Source of the DNA: Aequorivita marisscotiae
Lineage (GTDB): Bacteria; Bacteroidota; Bacteroidia; Flavobacteriales; Flavobacteriaceae
Direction of reading: 5' to 3'
DNA: 64,000 nt
Assembly (NCBI RefSeq): GCF_029814825.1
Contig: NZ_CP122379.1
Coordinates: forward strand, 3,202,501-3,266,500
A model generated the notes under the pieces. That model was given only the letters and a program-made list of their open reading frames with translations. It had not been told where the DNA came from and searched no databases. A program made the position numbers and the translations under genes. Of the stretch, positions 56,433 to 64,000 are shown one piece after another; the first letter of the stretch is position 1, and the number at the start of each line of letters is the position of its first letter.

Positions 56433-57263
56433 ATGAAAAACATACTCGTACCAACAGACTTTTCAAAAAATTGCAATAAAGCAGAAGAACTCGGAATTGA
56501 AATGGCAAAGCTTTACAATTCCGAAATCCATTTTTTCCATTTGATGAAAACCCCCGTAGAATGGGTAAAGTTGGATAAACAAAAAGAAAAACAGTACCCA
56601 GAAACAGTAAAGCAAATAGGCATCGCAAAAGCCTACCTGAGAGAACTGGAGAAAAAAGCAGAACGACAAGGCCTTGAGTGCAGGACTTTTCTTGAATTTG
56701 ATGGTGGTCAGGCAAATATCCTTAAACATTCGGGTCATTTTCATCACGATTTTATAGTTACGGGAAGTAGTGGCACCCGAGGCGGTATACGTGAGTTAAT
56801 GGGAAGCAACGTAGAAAAAATTGTTAGGAAAGCTGATGTACCAGTTGTTGTAGTCAAGGATGAAGAAGTATCCTTTCCTTTTAAGGATATCGTTTTTGTT
56901 TCAGATTTTCTTCAAGATGTAAGCGATGCATTTAAGCAGGTTATTTCGATTGCTGAAAAATGCGGCGCACATATCCATTTATTGAGGGTCAATACTCAGA
57001 CCGATTTTAACAGTATAGAGCAAGGGTTGGATCCCATCAAGGAGTTCCTGAAAAAATTCCCCGATTTGGATAACTTCTCAATGAATGTATATAACGAACC
57101 AGACGTAGAAACAGGGATAAACAATTTTTTACGATATAAAAATGCCGATTTAATCGCAATGTGTACTCACGGACGTACAGGCTTTTTAAGCTTATTCTCT
57201 AAAAGCATCGCAGAGGGTGTAACCAATCACTCCGAATTACCAGTAATGACTATTAAAATGTAA
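56433..57263 (+). CDS. Tandem-domain universal stress protein
   Basis: 276 aa, two UspA-like halves. First: KNILVPTDFSKNCNKAEELG ... VTGSSGTRGGIRELMGSNVE; second: FVSDFLQDVSDAFKQVISIA ... MCTHGRTGFLSLFSKSIAEG. Both keep a G-2x-G-like loop. A stress and low-energy survival role is usual for the family. 18 bp after ldhA and 2 bp before the next gene. Confidence 0.88.
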   Translation: MKNILVPTDFSKNCNKAEELGIEMAKLYNSEIHFFHLMKTPVEWVKLDKQKEKQYPETVKQIGIAKAYLRELEKKAERQGLECRTFLEFDGGQANILKHSGHFHHDFIVTGSSGTRGGIRELMGSNVEKIVRKADVPVVVVKDEEVSFPFKDIVFVSDFLQDVSDAFKQVISIAEKCGAHIHLLRVNTQTDFNSIEQGLDPIKEFLKKFPDLDNFSMNVYNEPDVETGINNFLRYKNADLIAMCTHGRTGFLSLFSKSIAEGVTNHSELPVMTIKM

Positions 57264-57265
57264 CA

Positions 57266-58108
57266 ATGAATAAATCAGTCTTAATAAAAAAATACTCTGG
57301 TGAGTACGAAGCCTTTGATGTAAACAAACTCATCAACTCCCTGCGGCGTTCACGGGCAGATGAGGATATTATTCAAGATATAGCCCGGAAAGTACAAGAG
57401 CAGATTGAAGAAGGAATGACAACCAAAAAAATCTATCAATTGGCATTCAAGATGCTAAAGGCCAAATCCAGGGTAAGTGCCTCAAAGTACAAGCTCAAAA
57501 AAGCTTTAATGGAACTAGGTCCAACCGGTTTTCCATTTGAAAAATTAGTAGGTAAACTATTGGCACACGAAGGTTTTGATACAGAAGTTGATGTTATTGT
57601 CCAAGGTAATTGTGTTCAACACGAAATAGATGTGATAGCGCAAAAAGACAATAATCATTATATGATTGAATGCAAATACCATAGCGATCAAGGACGAGTT
57701 TGCAACGTGAAGATTCCATTATACATCAATTCAAGATTTTTAGATGTAGAAAAAAATTGGGAACGCCAAAAAGGTCACGATACTAAACTTCACAAAGGAG
57801 GCGTCTATACAAATACACGATTTACAAGTGATGCGGTACAATATGGTAAATGCGTTGGGCTATTATTGACAAGTTGGGATTACCCAATGGATAACGGGTT
57901 AAAAGACAGAATAGATAAAGCTGGTCTGCACCCATTGACCGCATTGACAACGCTGACCAAAGCTGAGAAATCAAAGCTATTGGACAAGGGAATTGTGCTC
58001 TGTAAAGAGCTTCACGAAAATCCTGCGTTATTAGAGCAGATAGGGGTTGACAAAAAAAGGCACAAAAATATTTTGGCAGATTCAAAAGAGCTGTGCCAAA
58101 GCACTTAA
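57266..58108 (+). CDS. ATP-cone protein fused to Mrr-type restriction endonuclease fold
   Basis: 280 aa. Residues ~5-90 are an ATP-cone (VLIKKYSGEYEAFDVNKLIN, VSASKYKLKKALMELGP), the adenine-nucleotide sensor of ribonucleotide reductases. Residues ~95-200 are a PD-(D/E)XK nuclease: FEKLVGKLLAHEGF, HEIDVIAQKDN and YMIECKYH (Asp, E-x-K). The pairing suggests a nuclease switched by ATP or dATP level. No methylase is nearby, so ordinary restriction is unlikely. Confidence 0.85.
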   Translation: MNKSVLIKKYSGEYEAFDVNKLINSLRRSRADEDIIQDIARKVQEQIEEGMTTKKIYQLAFKMLKAKSRVSASKYKLKKALMELGPTGFPFEKLVGKLLAHEGFDTEVDVIVQGNCVQHEIDVIAQKDNNHYMIECKYHSDQGRVCNVKIPLYINSRFLDVEKNWERQKGHDTKLHKGGVYTNTRFTSDAVQYGKCVGLLLTSWDYPMDNGLKDRIDKAGLHPLTALTTLTKAEKSKLLDKGIVLCKELHENPALLEQIGVDKKRHKNILADSKELCQST

Positions 58109-58149
58109 GAGTAAATGATATAATAGTTCAATAATCTTAAAATAACCAG

Positions 58150-58404
58150 ATGAAAACAGATGAAACCCAAAAACAGAACACAATAGATTTGGAGCCATTT
58201 TACCAAGCATTGGAAGATGATCCAAAACTACTTGAAGAAGCCCTTGAAATAGTATTGGGGATGGTAAACTTTGAACCTGAATCCGTTAAGAAATTGGCGC
58301 TTTTTATCAAAGAAGATTCTCGTAATCTATATAAAGAAATAGTGGAATTGAGCAAATCAAAACAAGATAAAGGAAATACACCTTCTTGCTGTGGAGGACA
58401 CTAA
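58150..58404 (+). CDS. Small acidic protein with CCGGH tail
   Basis: 84 aa, mostly helical and acidic, ending TPSCCGGH, a likely metal-binding tail. I do not recognise the family. It stands between the ATP-cone nuclease (41-bp gap, the largest in the run) and the beta-CASP RNase. Confidence 0.6.
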   Translation: MKTDETQKQNTIDLEPFYQALEDDPKLLEEALEIVLGMVNFEPESVKKLALFIKEDSRNLYKEIVELSKSKQDKGNTPSCCGGH

Positions 58405-58419
58405 ATAAATGCTATAAAG

Positions 58420-59796
58420 ATGACAAACAACAAAATAAACATCCATTTTTTAGGAGCGACAGGCACAGTAACCGGTTCAAAATATCTGGTAGATACAGGA
58501 GATAGAAAGATACTCATAGACTGCGGTCTTTTTCAGGGATTGAAGGAATTACGCCTTAAAAACTGGGAGTATCCACCCGTTAATGTTGCAGATATTGACG
58601 CTGTTTTGCTTACCCACGGCCATATGGACCATACAGGATATTTGCCGAGATTGGTAAAGCAAGGTTTCAAAGGGCCCATTTACGGCACCAATCCCACCTT
58701 GGACATCGCAAAAATCATATTGAATGATAGTGCCAAAATACAAGAACAGGAAGCCGAACGTGCCAATAAAGAGGGCTATTCCAAACACAGTCCTGCTGAA
58801 CCACTTTACGATTTAAATGATGTAGAAAAAACAATCCCTTACTTCAAAGGAGTACCACCCTCGCAATGGTTACCCATTCTCAAAGATGTGAAAGCAAGGT
58901 TTCAATACAACGGACACATCCTTGGTGCCACATACATTGAGTTAGATTTACGCGGAAAACGTTTCGTGTTTTCTGGCGATATAGGCAGAACAAACGATTT
59001 ATTACTGTTTCCTCCATTAAAGCCAAAAAAGGCAGATGTATTATTTATTGAATCCACCTACGGAGGAAGATTTCATCGTGATGAAGTAGAAGCACTTCCA
59101 CAAATTGAAAAATTGGTCAATGAAACCATTAATAGAGGTGGCAGCTTATTTGTCCCAAGTTTTTCGGTAGAACGCGCCCAATTGATGATGCTTATTTTTT
59201 GGAGGTTACTCAAGGAGAACAAAATCCCCAAAGTACAAATGATTATGGATAGTCCAATGGGTGCCAACGTATTGGAACTGTTTCATAGAACTCGGGATTG
59301 GCACAGATTGGAAGACAACGAATGTGACGAAATGTGCTCACACTTTACAGTTGTTAGCAGTTATCGTGAAACAATGGAATTAAGAACAGATTACAAACCA
59401 AAAATCGTGATTGCAGGAAGCGGAATGCTCACAGGGGGAAGAATGCTAAACTATCTTGAAACCCAAGCACAAAACCCCAACAACACCTTGCTTTTTGTGG
59501 GTTATCAAGCTGAAGGTACGCGAGGCAGAAAATTATTGGAAGGCGATAAGGAACTTAAAGTGTATGGAAAATGGGTGCCCTTTGATATGGAAGTTGTAGA
59601 AATTGAAGGGCTCTCAGCACACGCTGACCATAGAGAACTTATAGATTGGATGGGCAAAATAAAAAATACGCCAGAGCGGATTTTCATTGTACACGGTGAA
59701 AAAGAAAGTGCAGAAGCATTGCAAAAAGGCATCAAGGAAACTTATGGGTGGGATGCAGAAATTCCGCAATTATACACCATCGAAGAAATAGAATAA
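58420..59796 (+). CDS. Beta-CASP metallo-beta-lactamase RNase (CPSF/mRNA 3'-end processing type)
   Basis: 458 aa. Metallo-beta-lactamase motifs LTHGHMDHTGYLPRLV near residue 65, GHILGATYIEL, FSGDIGR, and beta-CASP motifs: Asp/Glu in FIESTYGGR, AGSGMLTGGRML, and GLSAHADHRELIDWM near residue 397. Dizinc RNA endo- or exonuclease by family. Together with the neighbouring phosphorylase it would supply or recycle nucleoside monophosphates from RNA. Confidence 0.9.
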   Translation: MTNNKINIHFLGATGTVTGSKYLVDTGDRKILIDCGLFQGLKELRLKNWEYPPVNVADIDAVLLTHGHMDHTGYLPRLVKQGFKGPIYGTNPTLDIAKIILNDSAKIQEQEAERANKEGYSKHSPAEPLYDLNDVEKTIPYFKGVPPSQWLPILKDVKARFQYNGHILGATYIELDLRGKRFVFSGDIGRTNDLLLFPPLKPKKADVLFIESTYGGRFHRDEVEALPQIEKLVNETINRGGSLFVPSFSVERAQLMMLIFWRLLKENKIPKVQMIMDSPMGANVLELFHRTRDWHRLEDNECDEMCSHFTVVSSYRETMELRTDYKPKIVIAGSGMLTGGRMLNYLETQAQNPNNTLLFVGYQAEGTRGRKLLEGDKELKVYGKWVPFDMEVVEIEGLSAHADHRELIDWMGKIKNTPERIFIVHGEKESAEALQKGIKETYGWDAEIPQLYTIEEIE

Positions 59797-59817
59797 ATCA
59801 CAACAATCAAAAAAAAT

Positions 59818-61320
59818 ATGGACACACACTCAAACATATTAAAATACAAACACCTCGGCATCTATACCCAAAACGAGAATGTAGTGTATATGCGCGAAGA
59901 TTGCCACGTTTGTATTTCAGAAGGGTTTGAGGCACTTACCCGAATAAGAATATCCAACGCAAGTACATCAATCGTGGCAAGTCTTAATGTCCTGAATTCT
60001 GATATTCTGTTGCCTAATGAAATCGGACTATCAGATGCTGCCGCGAAAAAACTCAATGTGTCCCAAAACGATACATTATATGTTTCCCATTTAGAGCCTA
60101 TTGAATCCTTAAGCCACGTCAGGGCAAAAATCTATAACAAAAAACTGGATTATAAGGCCTATAACAACATCATAACCGATATCGTGGAAGGCGATTATTC
60201 CAACATCCACCTTTCGGCATTTATTACTGCCTGTGCTGGCGACCGAATGGATATTGATGAAATATCCGACCTAACGAAAGCAATGATTGCTTCCGGAAAG
60301 CAACTGAACTGGAACAAGGATATCGTGGTCGACAAACATTGTATTGGCGGATTGCCTGGCAATAGGACAACACCATTGGTAGTTGCCATTGTTGCCGCGT
60401 ATGGGCTTACTATGCCAAAAACATCCTCACGGGCAATCACTTCGCCAGCAGGCACAGCAGATACAATGGAAGTACTGACCAATGTTACGCTCTCTTCCGA
60501 GGAAATAAAGACCGTAGTAGAAAAAGAAGGCGGATGTTTTGTTTGGGGCGGTACAGCGCAGTTAAGTCCTGCCGATGATGTGCTCATTAAAATTGAAAAA
60601 GCCTTGGATATTGATAGCGAAGGTCAGCTCATCGCTTCAGTACTCTCTAAAAAGGCAGCAGCTGGTTCTACTCACGTGGTCATTGATATTCCCGTGGGAG
60701 AAACCGCCAAGGTTCGCAGTACCGAAATGGCAGAAAAACTAAAAAATCATATGGAAACCGTTGGAACTGCTGTTGGGTTGAATGTAAAAGTTGTAGTTAC
60801 GGATGGCACGCAGCCTGTTGGAAGGGGTATCGGTCCAACTTTAGAAGCCATAGATATATTAAAAGTTTTGAAAAATGAGGAAGATGCACCTAAAGACTTA
60901 ACAGAAAGAGCATTGCTTTTAGCTACTGAACTATTAGAACTTTCTGGAAAAGTAGAAAAAGGAAAGGGACAGGAAACCGCACGTGAAATTCTCAAATCTG
61001 GAAAAGCATATGAAAAATTCGTAGCCATTTGTAAGGCGCAAGGTCAATTTTCAAAACCAGTTTTAGCACCTTATAAAATTGAAATTAAAGCTGAAAAGTC
61101 AGGCGTTTTGCAACGAATTGATAACCGTAAAATTGCAAAACTGGCCAAGCTTTCTGGAGCACCACAATCTAAATCGGCAGGGATTCTTTTGAATGTCCAT
61201 TTAAATGAAAAAATCGAAATAGACCAATTGTTATATACCATATATGCTGAATCCAAAGGTGAACTTAATTATGCCTTGGAATATGAAAACAACCATAACG
61301 ACATCATAACTATAAATTAA
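59818..61320 (+). CDS. AMP phosphorylase / thymidine phosphorylase family enzyme, archaeal type
   Basis: 500 aa, longer than E. coli DeoA (~440) because of an N-terminal ~85-residue beta domain as in archaeal AMP phosphorylase. Core: VDKHCIGGLPGNRTTPLVVA, KTSSRAITSPAGTADTMEVL, GGCFVWGGTAQLSPADDVLI. AMP phosphorylases turn AMP + phosphate into adenine + ribose 1,5-bisphosphate; bacterial relatives are often only called putative thymidine phosphorylase. Substrate is therefore open; the adjacent PRPP synthetase gene favours nucleotide-ribose salvage. Confidence 0.82.
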   Translation: MDTHSNILKYKHLGIYTQNENVVYMREDCHVCISEGFEALTRIRISNASTSIVASLNVLNSDILLPNEIGLSDAAAKKLNVSQNDTLYVSHLEPIESLSHVRAKIYNKKLDYKAYNNIITDIVEGDYSNIHLSAFITACAGDRMDIDEISDLTKAMIASGKQLNWNKDIVVDKHCIGGLPGNRTTPLVVAIVAAYGLTMPKTSSRAITSPAGTADTMEVLTNVTLSSEEIKTVVEKEGGCFVWGGTAQLSPADDVLIKIEKALDIDSEGQLIASVLSKKAAAGSTHVVIDIPVGETAKVRSTEMAEKLKNHMETVGTAVGLNVKVVVTDGTQPVGRGIGPTLEAIDILKVLKNEEDAPKDLTERALLLATELLELSGKVEKGKGQETAREILKSGKAYEKFVAICKAQGQFSKPVLAPYKIEIKAEKSGVLQRIDNRKIAKLAKLSGAPQSKSAGILLNVHLNEKIEIDQLLYTIYAESKGELNYALEYENNHNDIITIN

Positions 61321-61330
61321 AGAACATACT

Positions 61331-62224
61331 ATGAAAACAATATTATTCAGTCTTCCCGGAAATGAAGAACTCACAGAACTAATGGCTACAAAAATGGATG
61401 CTGAAGTGGGTCAAGCCACATTAAGGAAATTCCCTGACGGGGAATCATACACGCGCATATTGTCTGATGTTAAAGATAAATGTGTGGTACTGGTATGCAC
61501 CTTGCACGAACCGGACGAAAAACTGTTGTCACTATATTTTTTAAGCCACACAGCCAAATCATTAGGAGCTATGTGTACCTGTTTGGTAGCACCCTATTTG
61601 GCGTATATGCGGCAGGACAAAGTATTTAATGAAGGAGAAGGAGTGACTTCCGGTTTCTTCGGAAAATTGATTTCTGGTTTCGCCGATAGCATTACCACGG
61701 TTGACCCTCACTTGCACAGAATTAGTTCGTTGGGAGAAGTATATCAAATTCCAAATAAAGTGATTCACGCTGCCGATGCCATTTCAGAATGGATAAAAGA
61801 AAACATTGAAAACCCGGTACTTATTGGGCCTGATTCGGAAAGTGAACAATGGGTTTCTGAAGTCGCCAAAAATGCTGGAGCACCATTTATAGTATTACAA
61901 AAGGTACGTCACGGTGACCGTGATGTAGAAGTCTCTGTTCCCGATGTGGATAAGTACAAGAATGCCACACCTATTTTAGTAGATGACATTATTTCCACAG
62001 CCCGAACAATGATTGAAACCGTACAACATCTTAAAAAAGCAGGAATGAAACCACCTATTTGTGTAGGCATTCACGCCGTTTTTTCAGGAAACGCCTATCA
62101 AGATTTATTGGATTCCGGAGTAGAAAAAATAGTGACTTGTAATACCATCCCACACTCTTCAAATGGAATAGATTTAAGTGATATTATGGCAAAAGAGGTA
62201 AAAAAATTAATGCACCATATATGA
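61331..62224 (+). CDS. prs: Ribose-phosphate pyrophosphokinase (PRPP synthetase) homologue
   Basis: 297 aa. YLAYMRQDKVFNEGEGVTSG, TTVDPHLHR, PDSESEQWV and the PRPP loop ILVDDIISTARTM follow the Prs fold. Shorter and more divergent than housekeeping Prs (~315 aa), with VDPHLHRI in place of the usual DLHxxQIQGFF, and closer to short archaeal-like forms. Makes PRPP and AMP from ribose 5-phosphate and ATP; reverse use is possible. Ten bp after the phosphorylase and overlapping the next gene by 4 bp. Confidence 0.85.
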   Translation: MKTILFSLPGNEELTELMATKMDAEVGQATLRKFPDGESYTRILSDVKDKCVVLVCTLHEPDEKLLSLYFLSHTAKSLGAMCTCLVAPYLAYMRQDKVFNEGEGVTSGFFGKLISGFADSITTVDPHLHRISSLGEVYQIPNKVIHAADAISEWIKENIENPVLIGPDSESEQWVSEVAKNAGAPFIVLQKVRHGDRDVEVSVPDVDKYKNATPILVDDIISTARTMIETVQHLKKAGMKPPICVGIHAVFSGNAYQDLLDSGVEKIVTCNTIPHSSNGIDLSDIMAKEVKKLMHHI

Positions 62225-62865
62225 GAAAACAAGGCTTTATAGTACTAATCACTTTATTCAGCATCACAATGACTGGACAAACTGAAATGCTCATTGGGCA
62301 GATTTCAGGCAGAGTTGTTATTCGGGAAAACTTTGATGAAAATGGTTCTTTTTTAAATAAACAAACTTTCAAAGCCAGTGAAACAATAAAGAAAAATGGA
62401 TACTATGAAATTGAGGTAGTTACGGAATTGTTTGATAAAGACAAAAAATTGACCGATAAATACACCACAACCTATCGTTGCAAGCCTGATGAAGCAAGTG
62501 TAGTGGTAATGGCTTTCCCGTTTTCCAATCCAAAATCAAAGAAAACAGAAATCAACACCACTTCAAAGAAATTTAAAGAACTATACAATTTGGATAATCT
62601 GAAAAATATTGAATTGGAAATGAGTTTTGACTCGGGCTTGTTGAATTTTTTCGGTTCAAAAAGCATCATAAAAATTTACGATCGAAAATTAGAAGCTGGC
62701 AAAAACACTATTAAATCAAAAATAAATATTAAGGCCTATGCCTGGGGTATTCGCATTAAGCAACTCAACTATACCGTCAACGAAAAATTAAACGGGAATG
62801 GTTTATTGACCTTTCAGAAATTTACAGAAGAAGATAATAGTTATTTTACAATGACTTATAAATAG
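62221..62865 (+). CDS. Exported hypothetical protein
   Basis: 214 aa. Signal peptide (RKQGFIVLITLFSITMTGQ), then a beta-rich mature part (YYEIEVVTELFDKDKKLTD). No family recognised. Translationally coupled to prs (ATGA), which is odd for an exported protein. Confidence 0.6.
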   Translation: MRKQGFIVLITLFSITMTGQTEMLIGQISGRVVIRENFDENGSFLNKQTFKASETIKKNGYYEIEVVTELFDKDKKLTDKYTTTYRCKPDEASVVVMAFPFSNPKSKKTEINTTSKKFKELYNLDNLKNIELEMSFDSGLLNFFGSKSIIKIYDRKLEAGKNTIKSKINIKAYAWGIRIKQLNYTVNEKLNGNGLLTFQKFTEEDNSYFTMTYK

Positions 62866-62872
62866 AACGAAA

Positions 62873-63166
62873 ATGAACAACTACGACACACTTTCAGAAG
62901 CAATAAACGATTTACAGGGAAAAGGCTATACATATGATTTTAACCTAAAACCAGAATGTTTGGAGTGTGCCTCACTAAAAATTGAAATACACCCAGAAGA
63001 TTTTAATGTTGACGAGATGCATCGTTTTGAGGGTATGAGCAGTACCGACGATAATAGTGTGCTTTATGCTATTTCATCAAAAAATGGGATTAAAGGACTT
63101 TTGGTAGATGCCTATGGCGTCTATGCCGAAAACATTTCGGAAGCTATGAGAAAAAAATTACGATAA
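62873..63166 (+). CDS. Small cytoplasmic protein, often labelled phosphoribosylpyrophosphate synthetase
   Basis: 97 aa. TLSEAINDLQGKGYTYDFNL, KPECLECASLKIEIHPEDF, HRFEGMSSTDDNSVLYAISS and GIKGLLVDAYGVYAE form a compact fold known to me from many Bacteroidetes. As I recall, databases name it PRPP synthetase, but it is far too short and has no Prs motif. Lying two genes after a real prs homologue may give a clue to its role. Confidence 0.6.
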   Translation: MNNYDTLSEAINDLQGKGYTYDFNLKPECLECASLKIEIHPEDFNVDEMHRFEGMSSTDDNSVLYAISSKNGIKGLLVDAYGVYAENISEAMRKKLR

Positions 63167-63184
63167 CACTTAAACAAGACAATA

Positions 63185-64000
63185 ATGGAAAATCACGAAC
63201 ACCACAATCACGATGAAATGGACCATTCTAAAATGGACCATTCGAAGATGAAACACAAAAAAGAAGACCATTCTAAAATGAACCACAAAGGTGGGGACCA
63301 TTCGGGTCACAATCCGGGTCACGGTCAAATGGGCCACGACCATCATAAAATGATGATTGCCGATTTCAGGAAACGGTTTTGGGTAACCTTAATCTTGACC
63401 ATTCCCATCCTCATCATCTCCCCGATGATCCAAGGGTTTATTGGGTATGAGTTCCTGCTTCCCGGAAACCAATATATATTATTTGGCCTTTCTTCTGTAG
63501 TGTATTTCTATGGCGGCTGGCCATTTATTACCGGATTTTGGTCCGAAGTTAAAAAAGGTGCACCAGGGATGATGACCCTTATTTCTATGGCCATTACCGT
63601 GGCTTACGTTTATAGTTCGGCAACCGTGTTCGGCTTAGAAGGAGTTGATTTTTTCTGGGAACTGGCTACCCTTATCGCTATTATGTTGGTAGGACATTGG
63701 ATAGAGATGAAAAGCGTCTTGGGAGCATCAAAGGCCTTACAGCTTTTGGTAAGTATGATGCCCGCAGAAGCCCATAGGGTAAAGGGTGATACCATAGAAG
63801 ATATTCCGTTGGAAGATTTGTTAAAAGATGATGTCATATTAGTAAAACCAGGTGAAAAGGTGCCTGCTGATGGTATTATAACAGAAGGCACCAGCTACCT
63901 GAATGAATCTATGCTTACTGGGGAGTCCAAACCAGTTAAGAAAGAAATAGATGATAAGGTTATTGGAGGTTCGGTAAACGGTAATGGCAGCATAAAGGTA
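63185..64000 (+). CDS. copB: Copper P-type ATPase, CopB-like with His/Met-rich N-terminus (3' partial)
   Basis: 272 codons to the window edge. The first ~55 residues are rich in His/Met/Asp (EHHNHDEMDHSKMDHSKMKH) in place of HMA domains. Then helices (RFWVTLILTIPILIISPMIQ), GMMTLISMAITVAYVYS, LVGHWIEMKSVLGAS, and the start of the actuator domain with SMLTGESKPVKKE. This N-terminus is typical of the CopB (P1B-3, CPH-type) copper pumps; the CPH motif itself lies beyond the window. Closes the visible gene run. Confidence 0.88.
   Translation, partial: MENHEHHNHDEMDHSKMDHSKMKHKKEDHSKMNHKGGDHSGHNPGHGQMGHDHHKMMIADFRKRFWVTLILTIPILIISPMIQGFIGYEFLLPGNQYILFGLSSVVYFYGGWPFITGFWSEVKKGAPGMMTLISMAITVAYVYSSATVFGLEGVDFFWELATLIAIMLVGHWIEMKSVLGASKALQLLVSMMPAEAHRVKGDTIEDIPLEDLLKDDVILVKPGEKVPADGIITEGTSYLNESMLTGESKPVKKEIDDKVIGGSVNGNGSIKV

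Larger units (their letters stand above)
46870..64000 (+). other. Probable single long operon: metal-binding, stress, glycolytic and nucleotide genes
   Basis: About 22 genes on one strand with gaps of 41 bp or less and several overlaps or gaps of 2-4 bp. No terminator-like hairpin with a T run was noticed inside. It continues beyond the window. Confidence 0.65.

Noticed and set aside
57266..58108. Classical restriction-modification system
   Set aside because: No methyltransferase or specificity gene adjoins the Mrr-like gene; the only methyltransferase (29204-29812) is of small-molecule type.
1..64000. CRISPR array, rRNA genes, further tRNAs
   Set aside because: Looked for regular repeat-spacer units and RNA gene motifs; only the single tRNA-Ser was found.

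Overview
The window looks like chromosome of a Flavobacteriaceae-type Bacteroidetes; I cannot fix the genus. Signs are Bacteroidetes -7 boxes (TAnnTTTG) before several genes, the families DUF4412, DUF3347, HYC_CC_PP and PepSY, Bacteroidetes-type FtsK, LolA and LptF/G, and low G+C except in one insertion sequence. Positions 1-13.5 kb are ordinary chromosome: the end of a VWA-domain protein, two paralogous envelope proteins, ftsK, lolA, an LptF/LptG permease, a ribB/ribBA gene with a zinc-ligand-free GTP cyclohydrolase domain, two secreted proteins, a KdnA-like sugar aminotransferase, a nitroreductase and tRNA-Ser(TGA). Just past the tRNA terminator lies the first ~45 codons of a tyrosine recombinase, cut off by an IS21-type element (istA/istB, ~2.5 kb). 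Everything from there to the window end reads as a genomic island whose far end is outside the window. 

Island, 16.4-21.1 kb: defence-like or decaying genes (a PD-(D/E)XK nuclease split by a frameshift, an AlbA_2/RecG-like regulator with a DKWV repeat, a DUF4365 gene split by a frameshift, small remnants). 21.2-29.1 kb, minus strand: MtfA-like peptidase, copper chaperone and CopA ATPase, then mercury genes (MerTP, thioredoxin-like protein, CsoR-like regulator, MerA, MerP-like protein, a frameshifted second MerTP, ArsR regulator with a clear operator). 29.2-44.6 kb, minus strand: methyltransferase, HMA-AraC regulator, CusB-like adaptor carrying DUF3347, DUF305, PepSY, small Cys or membrane proteins, two more DUF3347 proteins, a haem-binding protein, DUF302, a multicopper oxidase fused to a CopB-like barrel, TolC/CusC and CusA. 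44.9-46.7 kb, plus strand: HYC_CC_PP protein, a second HMA-AraC regulator, a WG-repeat protein. 

46.9-64 kb, plus strand: about 22 genes in one direction with gaps of at most about 41 bp, probably one very long operon. It starts with small metal-binding and membrane proteins, then encodes universal stress proteins, NDH-2, archaeal-type (type II) GAPDH, metal-independent class I aldolase, a dicarboxylate/amino-acid symporter, 6-phosphofructokinase, a D-2-hydroxyacid dehydrogenase, an ATP-cone/Mrr nuclease, a beta-CASP RNase, AMP (or thymidine) phosphorylase and a PRPP synthetase homologue, and ends in a second copper P-type ATPase cut by the window edge. I read this as a mobile metabolic back-up module (glycolysis, redox balance and nucleotide/RNA turnover) riding with copper and mercury resistance; it is the most interesting part of the window. 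At least four genes in 16-34 kb are broken by single small indels, which could be real decay or assembly error.
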